64,000 nt of DNA from Chamaecyparis obtusa (GCA_027943335.1 BSBK01000765.1:1270001-1334000); one strand, 5' to 3'; counted from the first letter of the stretch, positions 45,047 to 57,597 are shown. Translations and numbers: made by a program. The notes: generated by a model from the letters alone, not told the origin.

Positions 45047-45976
45047 CTAAGTCCTTGGCTTAAGGGCCTTCACCAAACCTCGTAAATTGTCATGTAAACG
45101 CTCAATGAACAACATCACCGCACATCTATCAGGCATGTCTGGGACCATAATATTAATGCATTGAAACTCATTAATATAAGTCTCAACATGGCCAGTTTGT
45201 AACATAAGTTGTAAATCCTTGGAGTACATCTCAAGATCCTTACGGTCAAATCTGGCAATCAACAGCTCAGTGAACTCCCTGTAAGAATGAATGAGTCCAT
45301 GATTTTGGGTAACCAAACCATGATGTCACCAATCATAAGCCACCATTCAAATGTAATATTGCAAATTGAATAGATTCATCCTCAGGCATTGACTTAAGTG
45401 AAGGGTAGATGTCAAGCTCGTGCACTGATCTTCCCATTAGTGTCAAAGGAAGATAAACTGAGCTTGCTAGTAGCTTGCGTGAGGTCACAATTATGGTGCT
45501 ATGCAGGCCGCCTATCACTCCAGTTCCTTGTACTGTCTCTATGTTGTGAACAATACTAATGTAGAGGGAAAGCATCTCTAACAAGCCCTGGAAGGTGTGC
45601 CCACTCATTACTAGCTTCCATATCATCCTGAAACTCTACACCCTCAAGTGGGTCAACTAGTGGTGGCTCCTCTCTAGGTGGAAAGTGAGGCTGCATGGGC
45701 CTATATGTTGTTCGTGTATGAGCTCTCTCACACCTATGAGAACCAAGTGTACTGCCCATCGAAGGAGTCCTGCTGATCCCACGGATGCCTGCAACTGAAA
45801 GAGATCTATCATCCCTGTCATGCCCATCATGCCTATTGTGTCTGCCACGCCTATTGCTAGGCCGATTCAAATCCAATATGTCAAGGTTTCCACTTATCCA
45901 CTCTAAGGTCTGCACAATCAATGGGTGTGTATTAATGAGAATTCTAAATAACTCACAATCTAGGTCATCCTACTGA
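45047..45976 (-). pseudogene. Chromovirus gag, capsid region
   Basis: Pieces in two frames: an Arg/His/Asp-rich N-terminal part (45921-45556), a middle part (45626-45333) with DESIQFAILHLNGG, and the Retrotrans_gag core (45316-45047: SYREFTELLIARFDRKDLEM, HVETYINEFQCINIMVPDMP). Stops and frameshifts separate them. The PBS lies about 185 bp upstream of the first piece, so the leader is normal. Confidence 0.8.
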
Positions 45977-46161
45977 TTCTCTCTCCCTATGATGGGGACT
46001 CCTATTACCATCATGCATATCACCCATAGCTGTGCTTGTTGGAGTACTTGCATCAAAATTCAATTGTCCTTGTACTTTCCTGCGAGTATAATACTTATGT
46101 GGCCCAATCCTTGTAGGATACATAGAAATAATCACAATATCCACAGGCTGGCAGGATCATT

Positions 46162-46173
46162 GCTTTGATACCA
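46162..46173 (-). other. Primer binding site of the minus-strand chromovirus
   Basis: The minus strand reads TGGTATCAAAGC next to the LTR edge. This is the tRNA-Met-like PBS usual for plant chromoviruses, and it fixes the start of the element body. Confidence 0.8.
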
Positions 46174-46174
46174 C

Positions 46175-47950
46175 TGAAAGCTCCCCTCCAAGATCTGATC
46201 TGATTTTTTTGATTTATTTGCGAGGGTTTTGATTGAGTTTCAATGCTAAGTGATTGTTTGGGTTTTTAAACATGAAACATATGCAAGATACAATGCGTTT
46301 GGTTCCAAAATGCAAATATTTAAGGACTAATATAAAAATTCTGGGTTCTGATATATTTATAACAGCAATTTAAGCTCTATATTTGTAATTCCTTATAGTA
46401 AGGAATGCATTCCAAGAAATCAATGCTCAACCACTTGATGAATTTTATTGATGAAACTGAGGAGTGATAAGAATAGGGGTGTCTAGTTTGCTAATGTGGC
46501 GCCAATTGCTCTATTTATGATCATAAAAAATTATTGAAAACAAACAATGAAAATAACAATAAAAATGCGAGACCCTACATCTGGCCTACAGTTAAGCCTG
46601 TCAACTTCAAACTGGCAATCCTCAATGGGCATAAGAAAAAATTGATCCACAAATTATTCCTGATTTCTGATGAACTTGAATCTGCTGCTAATAAATACTA
46701 ATAATGAATATTTGCACTAACCCAATGTCAAATCCAGATGGTACGGCCTGAAAGAAGAGTGGCACGAGGTGAATGGTACAGTTGGCTTAGCAAGTTTGCA
46801 AACCTTCAAGATCAATTCAAGTTCAAGGGACAAGATTAAACCAACATTAAATGGATAAGTACTAGCTACAAGCATGAAATGCTTATACGATTTCATATAA
46901 GCACCTCCTTGTGGGCAAATGAGAAAATTACACTGCTTTTGTAAACCAATGAGAAAATAGGTTAGGTAAAAGACATTATATGGACTCCACATGTACACTT
47001 GGCATGATTTGATTGGATTTTCTTGGACATGTGTATGCAGAGATATAAGGACTGATATAAAAATTCTGAGTTCTAAAATATTTATAACAACGATTTAAAC
47101 TCTATATTTGCAATTCCATATAGCAAGGGAAGCATACCAAGCAATCAATGCTCAACCACTTGATGAATTTTATTGATGAAACTGAGGAGTGACAAGAATA
47201 GGGGTGTCTAGCTTGCTAAGGTGGTGCCAATTGCTTTATTTCTGATCAACAAAAATTATTGAAAACAGATAATGAAAATAACAACAAAAATGCGATACCC
47301 TACACCTGACCTGCAGGTAAGGCTGTCAACTTCAGATTGACAAATGATCCACAAATTATTCCTGATTTTCGATGAACCTGAATCTGTTGCTAATAAATAC
47401 TAATAATGAATATTTGCACAAACCCAAGGTCAAATCCAGATGGTACGACCTGCAGGAAGAGTGGCATGAGGTGAATGGTACAGTTGGCTTAGGAAGTTGC
47501 AACACTTGAAAGTCAATTCAAGATCAAGGGAAAAGATTAAACCAACATAGCCCTAGGATATGTACCAGCTACAAGCATTAAATGCTTATCCGATTTCATA
47601 AAAACACCATGTTGTGGGCCAATGAGAAAGGTACATTTCTTTTGTAAACCACTGAGAAAAGAGGTTAAGTAAAGACATTATGTGGATTGCACATGTACAC
47701 TTGGCATGATTTGATTCGATGTTCTTAAACACGTGCAATTGTAGTCTACTGATTGGGAGCCACCTCAGGGTCCTTATCTTGTAAACTTGATTGGTTCCTT
47801 ATAAAATTGAGATATCTCTTGATGCTCAACATGTTCAAGTCCTTGATTGATTGTGATGGCCCAAGTTGTTTCATTTTCATGGATTTGCTCTATAATCTTT
47901 AATTTAGAAATCTTCTCATTGCCATGAATTTAAAATTATAGAAGTGATGG
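46175..47950 (-). mobile_element. 5' LTR of the minus-strand chromovirus with a 725-bp tandem duplication
   Basis: The + strand start is TGAAAGCTCCCC. Inside, about 46316-47040 is repeated at about 47041-47760 (the phrase TAAGGACT(A/G)ATATAAAAATT is at 46321 and 47046), with about 90% similarity by eye and indels. The outer end of the LTR is not seen; it may continue beyond the inserted element at 48031-50736. No coding content. ORF 46717-46998 is not supported. Confidence 0.65.
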
Positions 47951-48027
47951 AGGTACCTCATGTACTTGAATATTGAACTTGGATTTCTGAAAGTGAGGAG
48001 TTACTTTATTTGGTTGGATCATTCCAA
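47951..48027. repeat. 77-bp direct repeat, left copy
   Basis: AGGTACCTCATG..GATCATTCCAA, recurring with one visible mismatch at 50737-50813. The two copies flank the plus-strand chromovirus remnant almost exactly. Confidence 0.9.
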
Positions 48028-48030
48028 CCA

Positions 48031-48552
48031 AATATGAGGCAAGGAATAAAATATTAATTATTTAATATTAGTTCAAAGCTTATATTACGTAATTAATTAT
48101 AATAAAATAATGTTAATTATTTAAATAATAGTTAAATATTATAAACTATTATTTAAATAATTGAACTTTTGTTTAAGCCCGAGAAGTTTATTTACGGGAA
48201 AAGAAGTTCTTTCATGGGAATTGCTTTCCTTTATAGAAGCATTCTCGGAAATTGAAGGCTTAGAGTGAGAGTAAAATCTTCCTTTCGCCAGAGAGATATC
48301 TGGCCTATTGGTTGCAAACAAATGACAGTAGGGAGATTGCAAATAAGAGTTCGATTGTGGGGGTGTAATATCAGGGAGGTAATGTCCGTTCACAACATAC
48401 TGTGACTCTCATGATCTATTGTCAATTAAGGTGCTGCTTATGTTGCAATGAGTTACCATGTAAAAGAAGAGGAGACAAATTGAATCATGTCAGCGAAAGT
48501 GTCAGTGAATATTTTTTGATAGCGTCGGGAGAGGCATCTTTGACGTTTCGGG
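48031..48552 (+). mobile_element. Truncated 5' LTR of the plus-strand chromovirus
   Basis: It matches the 3' LTR from 49643 onward but lacks that LTR's first 26 bp and its last half. Near 48550 it passes directly into integrase codons, apparently at a short GGGAA match, so everything from mid-LTR to integrase was deleted. Relative to the 3' LTR it lacks about 33 bp near 48258. Confidence 0.85.
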
Positions 48553-49616
48553 AAAGTATATCAATGGATTTTATTACTGGATTACCTCGGGCTCAAGGTA
48601 AAGATTGTATTTTCGTTGTGGTTGATAGATTAACGAAATTTGCACATTTCTTTACTATCACTACAGACTTTAAGGCCTCTCAGATCACATAACTGTTTTT
48701 CAAAGATGTGTTCCGTCTACATGGGTTACTGAAGAATATAATCTATGACCCTGACAACAGATTCTTGAGTATTTTTTGGGAGGAATTGTTTAGATTGACA
48801 GGTTCAGAACTGAATCACAACACTAGTTACCATCCGCACACCGACGGTCAGACAAAGATAGTAAATAAATGGCTTGAAGGGTATCTGCGTAATTATGTGG
48901 CAGGACATCAGAAAGCATGGGTCTGATGGCTTCATTTAGGTGAATATTGTTATAACACAACCTACCACGTCTATCGGAATGTCTCCTTTCAGAGCATTGT
49001 ATGGTTATGACACTATATCTTTTGTTGACCTAGCTTTTGATAACAATAGGGCTCCAAAATCCCGAGATTGGCTTCAATAATGTCAGGATATTCTGAAAAC
49101 TCTCAAGGAAAACTTGCAATGTGCTCAAAACCAGCAAAAGATTTATGCTAACAAGAAACGAGTTAAGAGATTTGATATAGGAGAGTTGGTATATCTCCGT
49201 CTACAGCCCTATTGGCAAGCATCCTTAAAACGTAGTGGAGCTGAAAAGTTAAAACCATGTTTTTATGGCCCGTATCAGATAATCAAAAAGATTGGTGCAG
49301 TTGCATATGAATTAGATTTGCCCGGAGGAAGCAAAATACATAATGTATTACATGTATCTTGCCTTAAAAGGGCGTTGGGACAACCAGTGACAGCATCAGT
49401 TGATCTACCCTCATTGGATGAGGAGGGGAAGTTGGAATTGATACCGGAGGAAGTTTTGGACACCCGTAAATGGAAATTAAGAAACAAGTCTATCAAGGAA
49501 TATCTCATCTGATGGAAGAAACTTCCTGTCGAAGATGCCACGTGGGAAAATGAACAGGTTCTTCAACATCCTAATTTGAGGTTGCTTGTGGGCAAGCAAC
49601 ACAGGGAAGGGGAGAC
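48553..49616 (+). pseudogene. Chromovirus integrase core, GPY region and chromodomain remnant
   Basis: The core starts at the first Asp block ([31 protein letters not shown]). The second Asp block reads NIIYDPDNRFLSIFW. The Glu block has DGQTKIVNKW, with Lys in place of the catalytic Glu. The C-terminal part (49114-49512) has RFDIGELVYLRLQPY and KPCFYGPYQIIKKIGAVAY (GPY-type), IHNVLHVSCLKRALG, and VLDTRKWKLRNKSIKEYLI. After a TGA this continues as a chromodomain-like W-x-x-LPVEDATWENEQVL. Breaks occur near 48690, 48926, 48990 and 49080. PPT GGAAGGGGAGAC precedes the 3' LTR. Confidence 0.87.
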
Positions 49617-50730
49617 TGTAATATCCCCGGAATAAAGTCTCGAATATGAGGCAAGGAATAAATATTAATTATTTAATATTAGTTCAAAGCTTATATTAAG
49701 TAATTAATTATAATAAAATAATGTTAATTATTTAAATAATAGTTAAATACTATGAAGTATTATTTAAATAATTGAACTTTTGTTTAAGACTGAGAAGTTT
49801 ATTTACGGGAAAAGAAGTTCTTTTAGGGGAATTTCTTTCCTTTATAGAAGCATTCTCGGAAATTGAAGGCAGGATTTGATTTCATAAATATGTTGAATTC
49901 TCTCAGAGTCAGAGTAAAATCTTCCTTTCGCTAGTGAGATATCTGGCCTATTGGTTGTAAACAAATGACAGTAGGGAGACTGCAAATAAGAGTTCGATTG
50001 TGGGGTGTAATATCAGTGAGGAATTGTCCGTTCACAACATACTGTGACTCCCGTGATCTGTTGTCAATTAAGGTGTTGTTTGTGTTACAATGAATTACCA
50101 TGTAAAAGAAGAGGAGATGGATTGAATCATGTCAGCCGAAGTGTCAGTGAATATTTTCTGATAGCGTCGGGTGAGGCATCTTTGACGTTCGGGCCTGAGG
50201 AGTAACGGAAGTATGTGGAGACCCATGTATCGTGTGTGTGATTCTTGGAAGCACGTGGAGTAACGGAAGCATGAAGTAACCATAATCTTCTCTACGGTCA
50301 AAGATTTCCTGTTGCGGCTGTAAGCTGGGACATCAAACAAGCCAGGAGTATTGACGTGGACTTAATTCCTTAATATTTCTCTATTCTGGACTGGCATGGA
50401 AATTATATAAATTCAAATAACAGCGGCAAAGTGAGTACAGGTGCACTATACTCTTTGTATTTTCTGAAAGATCTTTTATCTGTTCTGGTTCCTGGGTGAA
50501 ATAAGCAGAACTTAGTCAATCTTATTTAAGGAACAATGAAACATGCTGGTGTTCTGTGAAAAGATTGTGTGTTGGTAAATAAATCTATTCTGTGGAAAAA
50601 TCTGGTTCTGAGAATAATATACTATATTCAGTTTAATGCATTAATGTGGATGTTCAATGTTCTGTTGAAGAAATTTAAACCTTGGAAATACAATTGCATT
50701 TAAACTGCCTCTACACAAACAAGGGATTTT
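49617..50730 (+). mobile_element. 3' LTR of the plus-strand chromovirus
   Basis: It starts TGTAATATCCCCGG after the polypurine tract. Its body shares the AATATGAGGCAAGG..GCATCTTTGACG block with 48031-48552. The right end is placed near GGGATTTTACG, the imperfect inverse of the start word. The length is about 1.1 kb. The ORF 50095-50340 (-) inside is not supported. Confidence 0.75.
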
Positions 50731-50736
50731 ACGTGT

Positions 50737-50813
50737 AGGTACCTCATGTACTTGAATATTGAACTTGGATTTCTGAAAGTGAGGAGTTACTTCATTTGGT
50801 TGGATCATTCCAA
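50737..50813. repeat. 77-bp direct repeat, right copy
   Basis: Partner of 47951-48027. Sequence to its right (AATTGAACTTGGATTTCC) again echoes the repeat's own AATATTGAACTTGGATTTCT, so the local sequence was already internally repetitive. Confidence 0.9.
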
Positions 50814-52974
50814 TTGATCAAATTGAACTTGGATTTCCAAAGGAAATTCAAGTTGGCGATAATCTTCCTCCATTTGCAGCCTTGATCTTTCTCTTGCACA
50901 ACTTGTTCTTTGAATTCCACCTTCCATCTTCTTGTTTGAACCTTTGATGAATGATTTGCCATCTGCAGATATTTTAATTCTTGAATTCTCCACTTTGCCT
51001 TTGCCTGAAGTCTTGGAATGGAAGCAATTTTTCGCTTGCATTACTCTTCATGGTTATCTTTTGCCATAATTCACCTTTGTCCATGAGCATCTCCTTTCCA
51101 TATTCACCTTTCAAAACAAGAAAAGAAACTTATGTTAATTTTGCAAAAAATGATAAATAAACAGAATGAAGGCATTCTTATCACAAATTTAGTTTGATAT
51201 TGAAGTTGTATCTATGCAATCTTTGTATTGATACCCAACAACTTCCAATTCCACTCTGATTTTGAATCTGAATTTTAAATTGAATTGAAATTATTTCTTC
51301 TTTCCTAAGGCTAATTTGAACAAGCATCTACATCGGATTTGGGAGGGGCCATTTGATTTCAAAGTTAAATTTGAGGTTTACATGCGGGCAAAGATTTGAG
51401 GTCTCAAGTCCTAAAAGTGGACATGAGGAGGTCCTATTCCTATCCCTCCATGGCCAGCCTTGGACATGAGGTGGTCGGAATCTGACCACTCCATGTCCAA
51501 GGCTCCTATGCCTTTCCATAGACCTGCACTTCCTTGTCTCTAACAATGGCTTACGCTTTAGCTTTTCCTTCTTCATTTTCAGCTTCAATTTCATTTCAAA
51601 CTCTTCTTGATTGAATTGCATTGGTTTCTCTTCAATTTTCAAGTCTTGATCATGGATTTTCCTCTATCAAAGATCTGATCTCCATGCTTTCATACCCAAA
51701 TCAGGCTTCACTTAGGGGGATAATCCTGATTTTCACCTTGAAACCATTATCTTTCAATACCACAATGCCAAAGGAGTAGAATTCATTTGTGCTTTTGTCA
51801 TGGCCTTGGCCCTGATTTCATGTTGGAATATTGGGCTTAACCATATCATTTCCTCTTTATAACAGGTCTGATCATGATGCTTTTGCCCTCGAGTTGCTAA
51901 AATCAGACTTGTTTTGATGAGATCCTTATTTTCATCTTGAAACTCCCTATTTTCATGCAAGAGATCATAAGGAAGGGAAATTTATTTATAAGAAGGGAGC
52001 TGAAATTTGAGGTCCCAAGTCCTACCTTCTACTTGGGGAGGTTGGAATTCAACCTCTTTAATTACAACTCTCCTAAGTTGCTTCATAGCTTGGCTCTCCA
52101 AAATGCTGACTTTCGTGATGAAATTTCATAACTCTGCCGCTTCTTATTATGTTTTTCATTCTCAATCATTCTTCCAAAGACCTCAAAATTCCATGTTTTC
52201 CATGCTCAAACCTCATCTCATGGTGACAGTCTTGTCTTGTATTCTCTTGTTGATTCCACACCAAAAATTTATCTTCAATCTTATCATGATTTCAAGCTCT
52301 CTAAGTCCATCATACGCCCTACTCTCTTGATGACTAGATCTCAAAGTTGACCAACCTCAGATTTCTCACTCACAATTTCACTCTTTACAAATGACTTGAC
52401 TCTTAAGTGGATAAAAGTTTCCCAAACTCATCTTTCTGACCTGAAGACTTCCAAAACCACTACTAACTTGAGCAAATTGGCACCTACCCCACTGTCAAAC
52501 AAAAAGATCCCCATTTGGGATAGGGTGATGGTGTGAGAAGTTCATAAAAATAATAATGTAATTGCATCCTTTTACCACTGCACTGCTGTCTTGACGTGTC
52601 CCCTGGATTCATTCTAAACACATTCTATTTGTTACCTTCCCAATAAAATCACACTTCCTTACATACCACTTAACCTTGCTGATCTGTCATTAATTAACCA
52701 ATCGTTCCTTTATGTCTTTCCCTTGAAAAATTGGTCAGCAAAAATACTTATGTCGTTGCATCTTTGTTTATTAGCTCACATCCAAATCAATCAAGCAACA
52801 AAGAAATAGAACCCAAGGGGTTGCTTGAGTCTCTTTGAGTAAGAGTTAGTCAAACATAACGCCCCTTTGTGGTTCGTATTCAAATGTTTAGTGAAAGAGG
52901 ATTTGATTCTAGTTACATTACTAGCTAGAGTTATTCATCCCAATCTCTCCAGTAAACACCTTCTATGACATTTT
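50814..52974. other. Unassigned repeat-derived DNA without genes
   Basis: CT-rich, low-complexity sequence with many CTTGAA.. and TTTCA words. The phrase CCCAAGTCCTA recurs (51405 on the other strand and 52015). Near 52510, CCCCATTTGGGATAGGGTGATG resembles 18810-18835, so this is probably the outer part of a large LTR or spacer of the same family. ORFs 51328-51642 and 52007-52330 show no domain. Confidence 0.5.
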
Positions 52975-53288
52975 TGTTAGGGATTCATGTTATTATTCAC
53001 AAGGGATAGAGTGAGTGAGGTAAAGTAATTACTCACATAGTAATTATGTTTGTTAGTAATATTAAATTATTAGTTAGGTTTGTTGATCATATTTATAATT
53101 ATATTGTTGTATGAGAGTACATTTGTTTGAGCTGTTAAAACAACTCAAATAATTAGTGAGTTGTTCCTATAATGTAGGACCCTAAACTCCTATAAATATG
53201 TAATATGAACTGATTGAAAACATAAAAGCATTATTATACCGCGCATAAAACTATTTGGCTTCTCTGATTTTCTCCATATTCTCTGACA
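52975..53288 (+). repeat. 5' LTR of the 2.7-kb element
   Basis: 314 bp; contains CTCCTATAAATATGTAATATG near 53190 as a plausible TATA region. Highly similar to 55376-55687. Confidence 0.95.
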
Positions 53289-54803
53289 TGATATCAGAGC
53301 GAATAAGATTTTTTACCTAGGATTTAGTGATAATGAACAGAAGATTGAAAATTATTTGAGTTGTTGTTTCTTAACGTTTTTCTCTAGCAATTATTTTGAG
53401 CATTTGTTTTGTATTTCTTGCTGGTTGAAATCAATGATGCAAAGATTGTGTGAGCATTGCTGCCAATAATAGAGGTTAGTGACATTTGATTTGCGGGCTC
53501 CTTGGTTTTCAGTCTCAATGTTGTTTCGGCTTTCACCATAAGTTAGCAGCCCATTCTGCTTTGCCAGCCCGCGTGGAGTGCATCGAGCTCACATATGCTA
53601 CATTTGCATCCATGATAATAGTAATGTATATTTGAGGCATCATCTTTCACAAAGGCGCTCTGTTGATCTACTTTGTTGAAATAGACTCTTCACGACTCTT
53701 GTTGGTTATTCTCCAACTTTGGAAGTTAAACAGTGATTGAAGATGAGGGCTAGTGAATCGTAAAATCTGAGTGATTCTTTTGAAGATAAAAGTAATCAAT
53801 TGTGAAGGTTTTAGAATATGAGTGATGGTAGCAATAATTTTGGGAGGTTTGCGTGAGTGTTGGACTAGATTAGGCCTCTTCTCATATTTTGCTTGGATTG
53901 ACGATTTCAATCTGGGCGATCGGCTTGGATCGGGCTTTATTATTGTTATTAGCCTGTGTATTTTCTAAGATTTTTGTATATGAATAGCTGGAGGCATCCC
54001 TTGTGAATGTTCCTTGACCTGCCGAGCTTTAGTCATTGTGATTGGTGGTTATTACCTTTGTGTGCTTAGAACAGTAAATTGGCCACTTGTTGATTGGATG
54101 GCGGAATCATATTTGCAAAATTGCAAACTGTGTGCATCTACATGTGGCAGGCCTAGTTTAATTACTTTAGGGTTTTTCATTCGCTTGAAGAACTTTGGAA
54201 AAGTTGGCCCATGTGAAAGCAGTGATATGGCATTGAAGTTTATGTCCCACCTTGATTGTGGAAATGCTATTTGCATGCGTTGACCTTGGCATATCCTTGT
54301 GATCAGCTTATTCTCACCGGTGATGTGCTATTTGGTAGGAGAGTGCTTTGGCGGATTTCATCATCATGTTTGTGACTTGGAGCATTTGATTGTATAGTTA
54401 GATATTTTTTATCATAAAAGTCTAAGTTGTATTAGTTTTAGAATCAGGTCCATCTTAATGAGTCTTAAATATAAAAGTGTCAAAAATAAAATTGTTTTAA
54501 TTGGTAATTGGCCGCATTATCGCTTTTACACAACATCCATTTTGCAGGAGGAAAAATATGTTCTTTTCTCACAATTGACAAAATTGAGTTTCAAGATCAA
54601 ATTTGCTAAGTAGCAAATCTATTGGAGGAAGGAGACAATGGAGGTTGGAGGACAATCAACGTCCTCTCGTCAGTCACCAACGATGAGGCCGCTCATAAAC
54701 TTTGGTGATATTTTATTTCTGGTATGCAGCATGATATGATTTTCTTTTTAGTGTTACAAGTTGTGTGGATAAGTGAAAATTTGACATTGTGGGGTGCGGG
54801 GAA

Positions 54804-54821
54804 GGGGGGGGGGGGGGGGGG
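54804..54821 (+). repeat. Homopolymer of 18 G
   Basis: An uninterrupted G tract in the body of the 2.7-kb element. It is unusual in this AT-rich window; sequencing or assembly error in the exact length is possible. Confidence 0.9.
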
Positions 54822-55375
54822 AATAATGCGCAATGTTGCATTCCCAGTTTGTGATATGTATGTTGGTTTTTATATAACTTTCCTGATGTAAAAGCATAGT
54901 GGCAAGCAAAAGCACTAGAGTAAGTCAGTTCATGGATCTTCAAAGGGTTTGTGGGAGGATCCAAAAAACCACACGAGGTGGACAATTGATGAGTTCTTGT
55001 TCATGTCAAGGTTTGTGGTAAGCCTGTTTAAAACCATGGAAGGGAGACTTTCATTTGAATCAAGATCATGAGTCACAAGAGTTGGTTTATAGTAGTTGCA
55101 AGTGCTAAGGTGGAGAATGTGGACATCGTCAATATTGTAAACAGTTGTATAGGAGAGAAGCTGGCTACAAAGATCCTCCGACTGTCGTATTTCTTGGAAG
55201 CATGGTCAGCTGGTGATAAGCTCACTAGAATTGGAAGTGAGATAAGTTCTCGTATGTTGGTGATCATGTGCAGCAAGATCCAGATAGCAGTATGCAGACC
55301 TAAAAGATGCATAGGCATACAATTCTGTTTCCAACTTGTGTGGTGTTCTTTCTCCCCATACACACTAAGGGGGCG

Positions 55376-55687
55376 TGTTAGGAATTCATGTTAGTATTCA
55401 CATGGGATAGAGTGTGTGAGGTAAAGTAATAACTCACATAGTAATTATGTTTGTTAGTGATTTTAAATTATCAGTTAGGTTTGTTGATCATATGTATAAT
55501 TATATTGTTGTACGTGAGTATGTTTGTTTGAGTTGTTAAAACAACTCAAATAATTAGTGAGTTGTTCCTATAATGTAGGAACCGAAACTCCTATAAATAT
55601 GTAATATGAACTGATTGAAAACATAGAAGCATTATTATATCATGCATAAAAGTATTTGGCTTCTCTCATTTTCTCCATATTCTGACA
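55376..55687 (+). repeat. 3' LTR of the 2.7-kb element
   Basis: 312 bp, same ends and TATAAATATG region as the 5' copy, followed by the second ATTTT. Confidence 0.95.
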
Positions 55688-57597
55688 ATTTTCAGACGTA
55701 TAATAAATTTAATTAAAATACTCTACCATTTGTAGGGTCTGATCCAGCTGGTGTAGCTGATTAAGGAGTAGCTACTCTCAAGAAGATCAGGGTGATAGAA
55801 AGATCCAATTTATCGACTGATAAACATCCAACTATTCCCCTTGCCATTTTGAGAGTAGCCGGAAAGAAGCCGCAAGAAATGAACAGAAAATTATGGGTCT
55901 GCCAGTAGACATGCTTCATCTCAGTGTGGATGCATAAGAATCAAGATGACCGACCTTTTGCAGATTGGATTGATTGCATTGGGATCTTAGACAATTGCCC
56001 ATCCCATACTGGCTTGAGACATGAGTTTGCAGAAGCCTCATGGCCACGTTTTATAGCTATCACCTAAGAAGTATTCAGTTTTGAAGTTTACTTTGTGACC
56101 CCAACCCCCCCTATGTATATTTATATTTATATTTAATTAAGTTTAGAAATATAGCTGAGGTTGAACATTAGATCACAAAGTCAACAAACACGAACAAAAC
56201 CAAGCAAAACAGGGAGCAAATATTGAATATATCCATACTCCTAAGTATCCAAAACCGTAAATCAATAGATAACAGTATTACCGGTGGACGTGTTTCTAGC
56301 ATAATTTGACCCATCCCGGAAATGGGGACGTCTTGGAAACTTTCAGAAACCCGTCCCCCTGGCTGTCCCATAAAATTAATGTTTGAATTTTGATAATTTG
56401 TTTGACTTCCACTCTCATGTGAACTTTCAATTTATATTATTTAACACAAACGTTATATGTTAGGGTTCTATAATGTATATACGCATGCTTTATCCATGTT
56501 TTCAGGCGAATATTTAAAATTTTCCTATTTTTTATATAGCTGTCCCCACTGCTGTCCCCTGCTTTGGGAAAGAAAATCTGTCCCAAAAACGTGTTTGCCC
56601 CCCCTGGAAGTCCGGGGTAACCTACATAGCTAATCATTAAAGAAACAGCCAACAACATGAAGGAACTGCCACTAAAATTATTGATAAACCCCAAAAGATG
56701 ATGAAATCAAAGATCATAAGCAACAAAACTGCACGAGATCCATTTCAAACTTTTGAAACATTCCTCTTCTTATAGATGCTGAAATCTAGGTGCATAATAT
56801 TTCTTTTTGAGTGTTTTACTGTTTTTTCCTTAAATCAACAGAATCTTTGAGTCAGTCTTCTGGATATTGCCTGATTGGAACTAGCTGGGTAATGGCTAGA
56901 GGCTGAATAAACTCTAGAGTCAAGAATCAGCAGTAGAATCACCAACAACCCAAGATCAATCACTGGACCAAACTCCTCATCAGCTAAGTCTCACCTTTTG
57001 CCAGCCTTAAAGCAAGAAACCATAAGAACCACACAGATACTAGCAACAAAAGAAGAATCAATATCAGCATCTAGAACTTAAGATGAACACATAGCAACAC
57101 CACCTGGAGAGGCTAACACAGTTGCAGCACCCAAATCTGGAACAGGATTATGAGGAGCACCAAATTCATTTGTATATAAGAATGAAGAACCACCAAAATC
57201 AATGGAAGAGAGAACATGAAAAGTAGTAACAAATGCCATACCCTGAGTACCTGAATGAAAAAAACCAGAGCAGATGAAATCAAAGCATCACCATCACTTC
57301 CCATATTTTTATAAAAGTTGTTGTAGTATATTGTCACACACCATTAGAAAGTAAAATTGCTAACTCTTGTTTTCTAAAAGATATAATTTGGATCGGCCAG
57401 TCTTCAAAAACAGACGTGCTTGAATTTAATACTTTTGCCTCATACTTGTTCTCTGATGTACACTGTTCTTATTCATGCTATGATCTTTTTCAATCAAATC
57501 ACATGTATTATTTTTGTGGTTGACGTTGGTTTAAATTAATGACAAAGTAAATCTTTTTAAGAAATCTAAACATCACATACATATTTTAATTTTCCAG

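Larger units (their letters stand above)
52975..55687 (+). mobile_element. Complete 2.7-kb short-LTR non-autonomous element
   Basis: LTRs of 314 and 312 bp (52975-53288, 55376-55687) begin TGTTAGG and end CTGACA. ATTTT is duplicated on both sides (52970-52974, 55688-55692). The PBS at 53289 is TGATATCAGAGC, one base off the tRNA-Met type, and a purine-rich CTAAGGGGGCG precedes the right LTR, so polarity is +. The 2.1-kb body contains no recognisable gag-pol. An 89-residue frame at 54014-54283 and a 108-residue frame at 55068-55394 have no domain I can name. An 18-G run lies at 54804-54821. It depends on enzymes from other copia-like elements. Confidence 0.93.
25020..57597 (+). other. Giant intron between exons B and C (32,578 bp)
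   Basis: It runs from GTATGG at 25020 to TTAATTTTCCAG ending at 57597. Exon B ends and exon C begins in phase 0, and the joined peptide reads smoothly from VPYLQ into LLLANGK. The intron is filled by at least seven retroelements in both orientations, several nested. Such intron sizes are known in conifers and other gymnosperms. The first 630 bp (25020-25648) hold no recognised element apart from a G-rich phrase at 25205-25270. 55693-57597 is plain AT-rich intron with a G/C-rich GTCCCC patch at 56310-56630. Confidence 0.6.

Noticed and set aside
54014..54283. 89-codon ORF in the 2.7-kb element
   Set aside because: No domain, and the opposite strand is open over the same bases. Kept only as a question in the findings.
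55068..55394. Possible copia RNase H fragment in the 2.7-kb element
   Set aside because: A faint resemblance (VVASAKVEN) is too weak without the D-S-D-W-A block, and the antisense frame is equally open.
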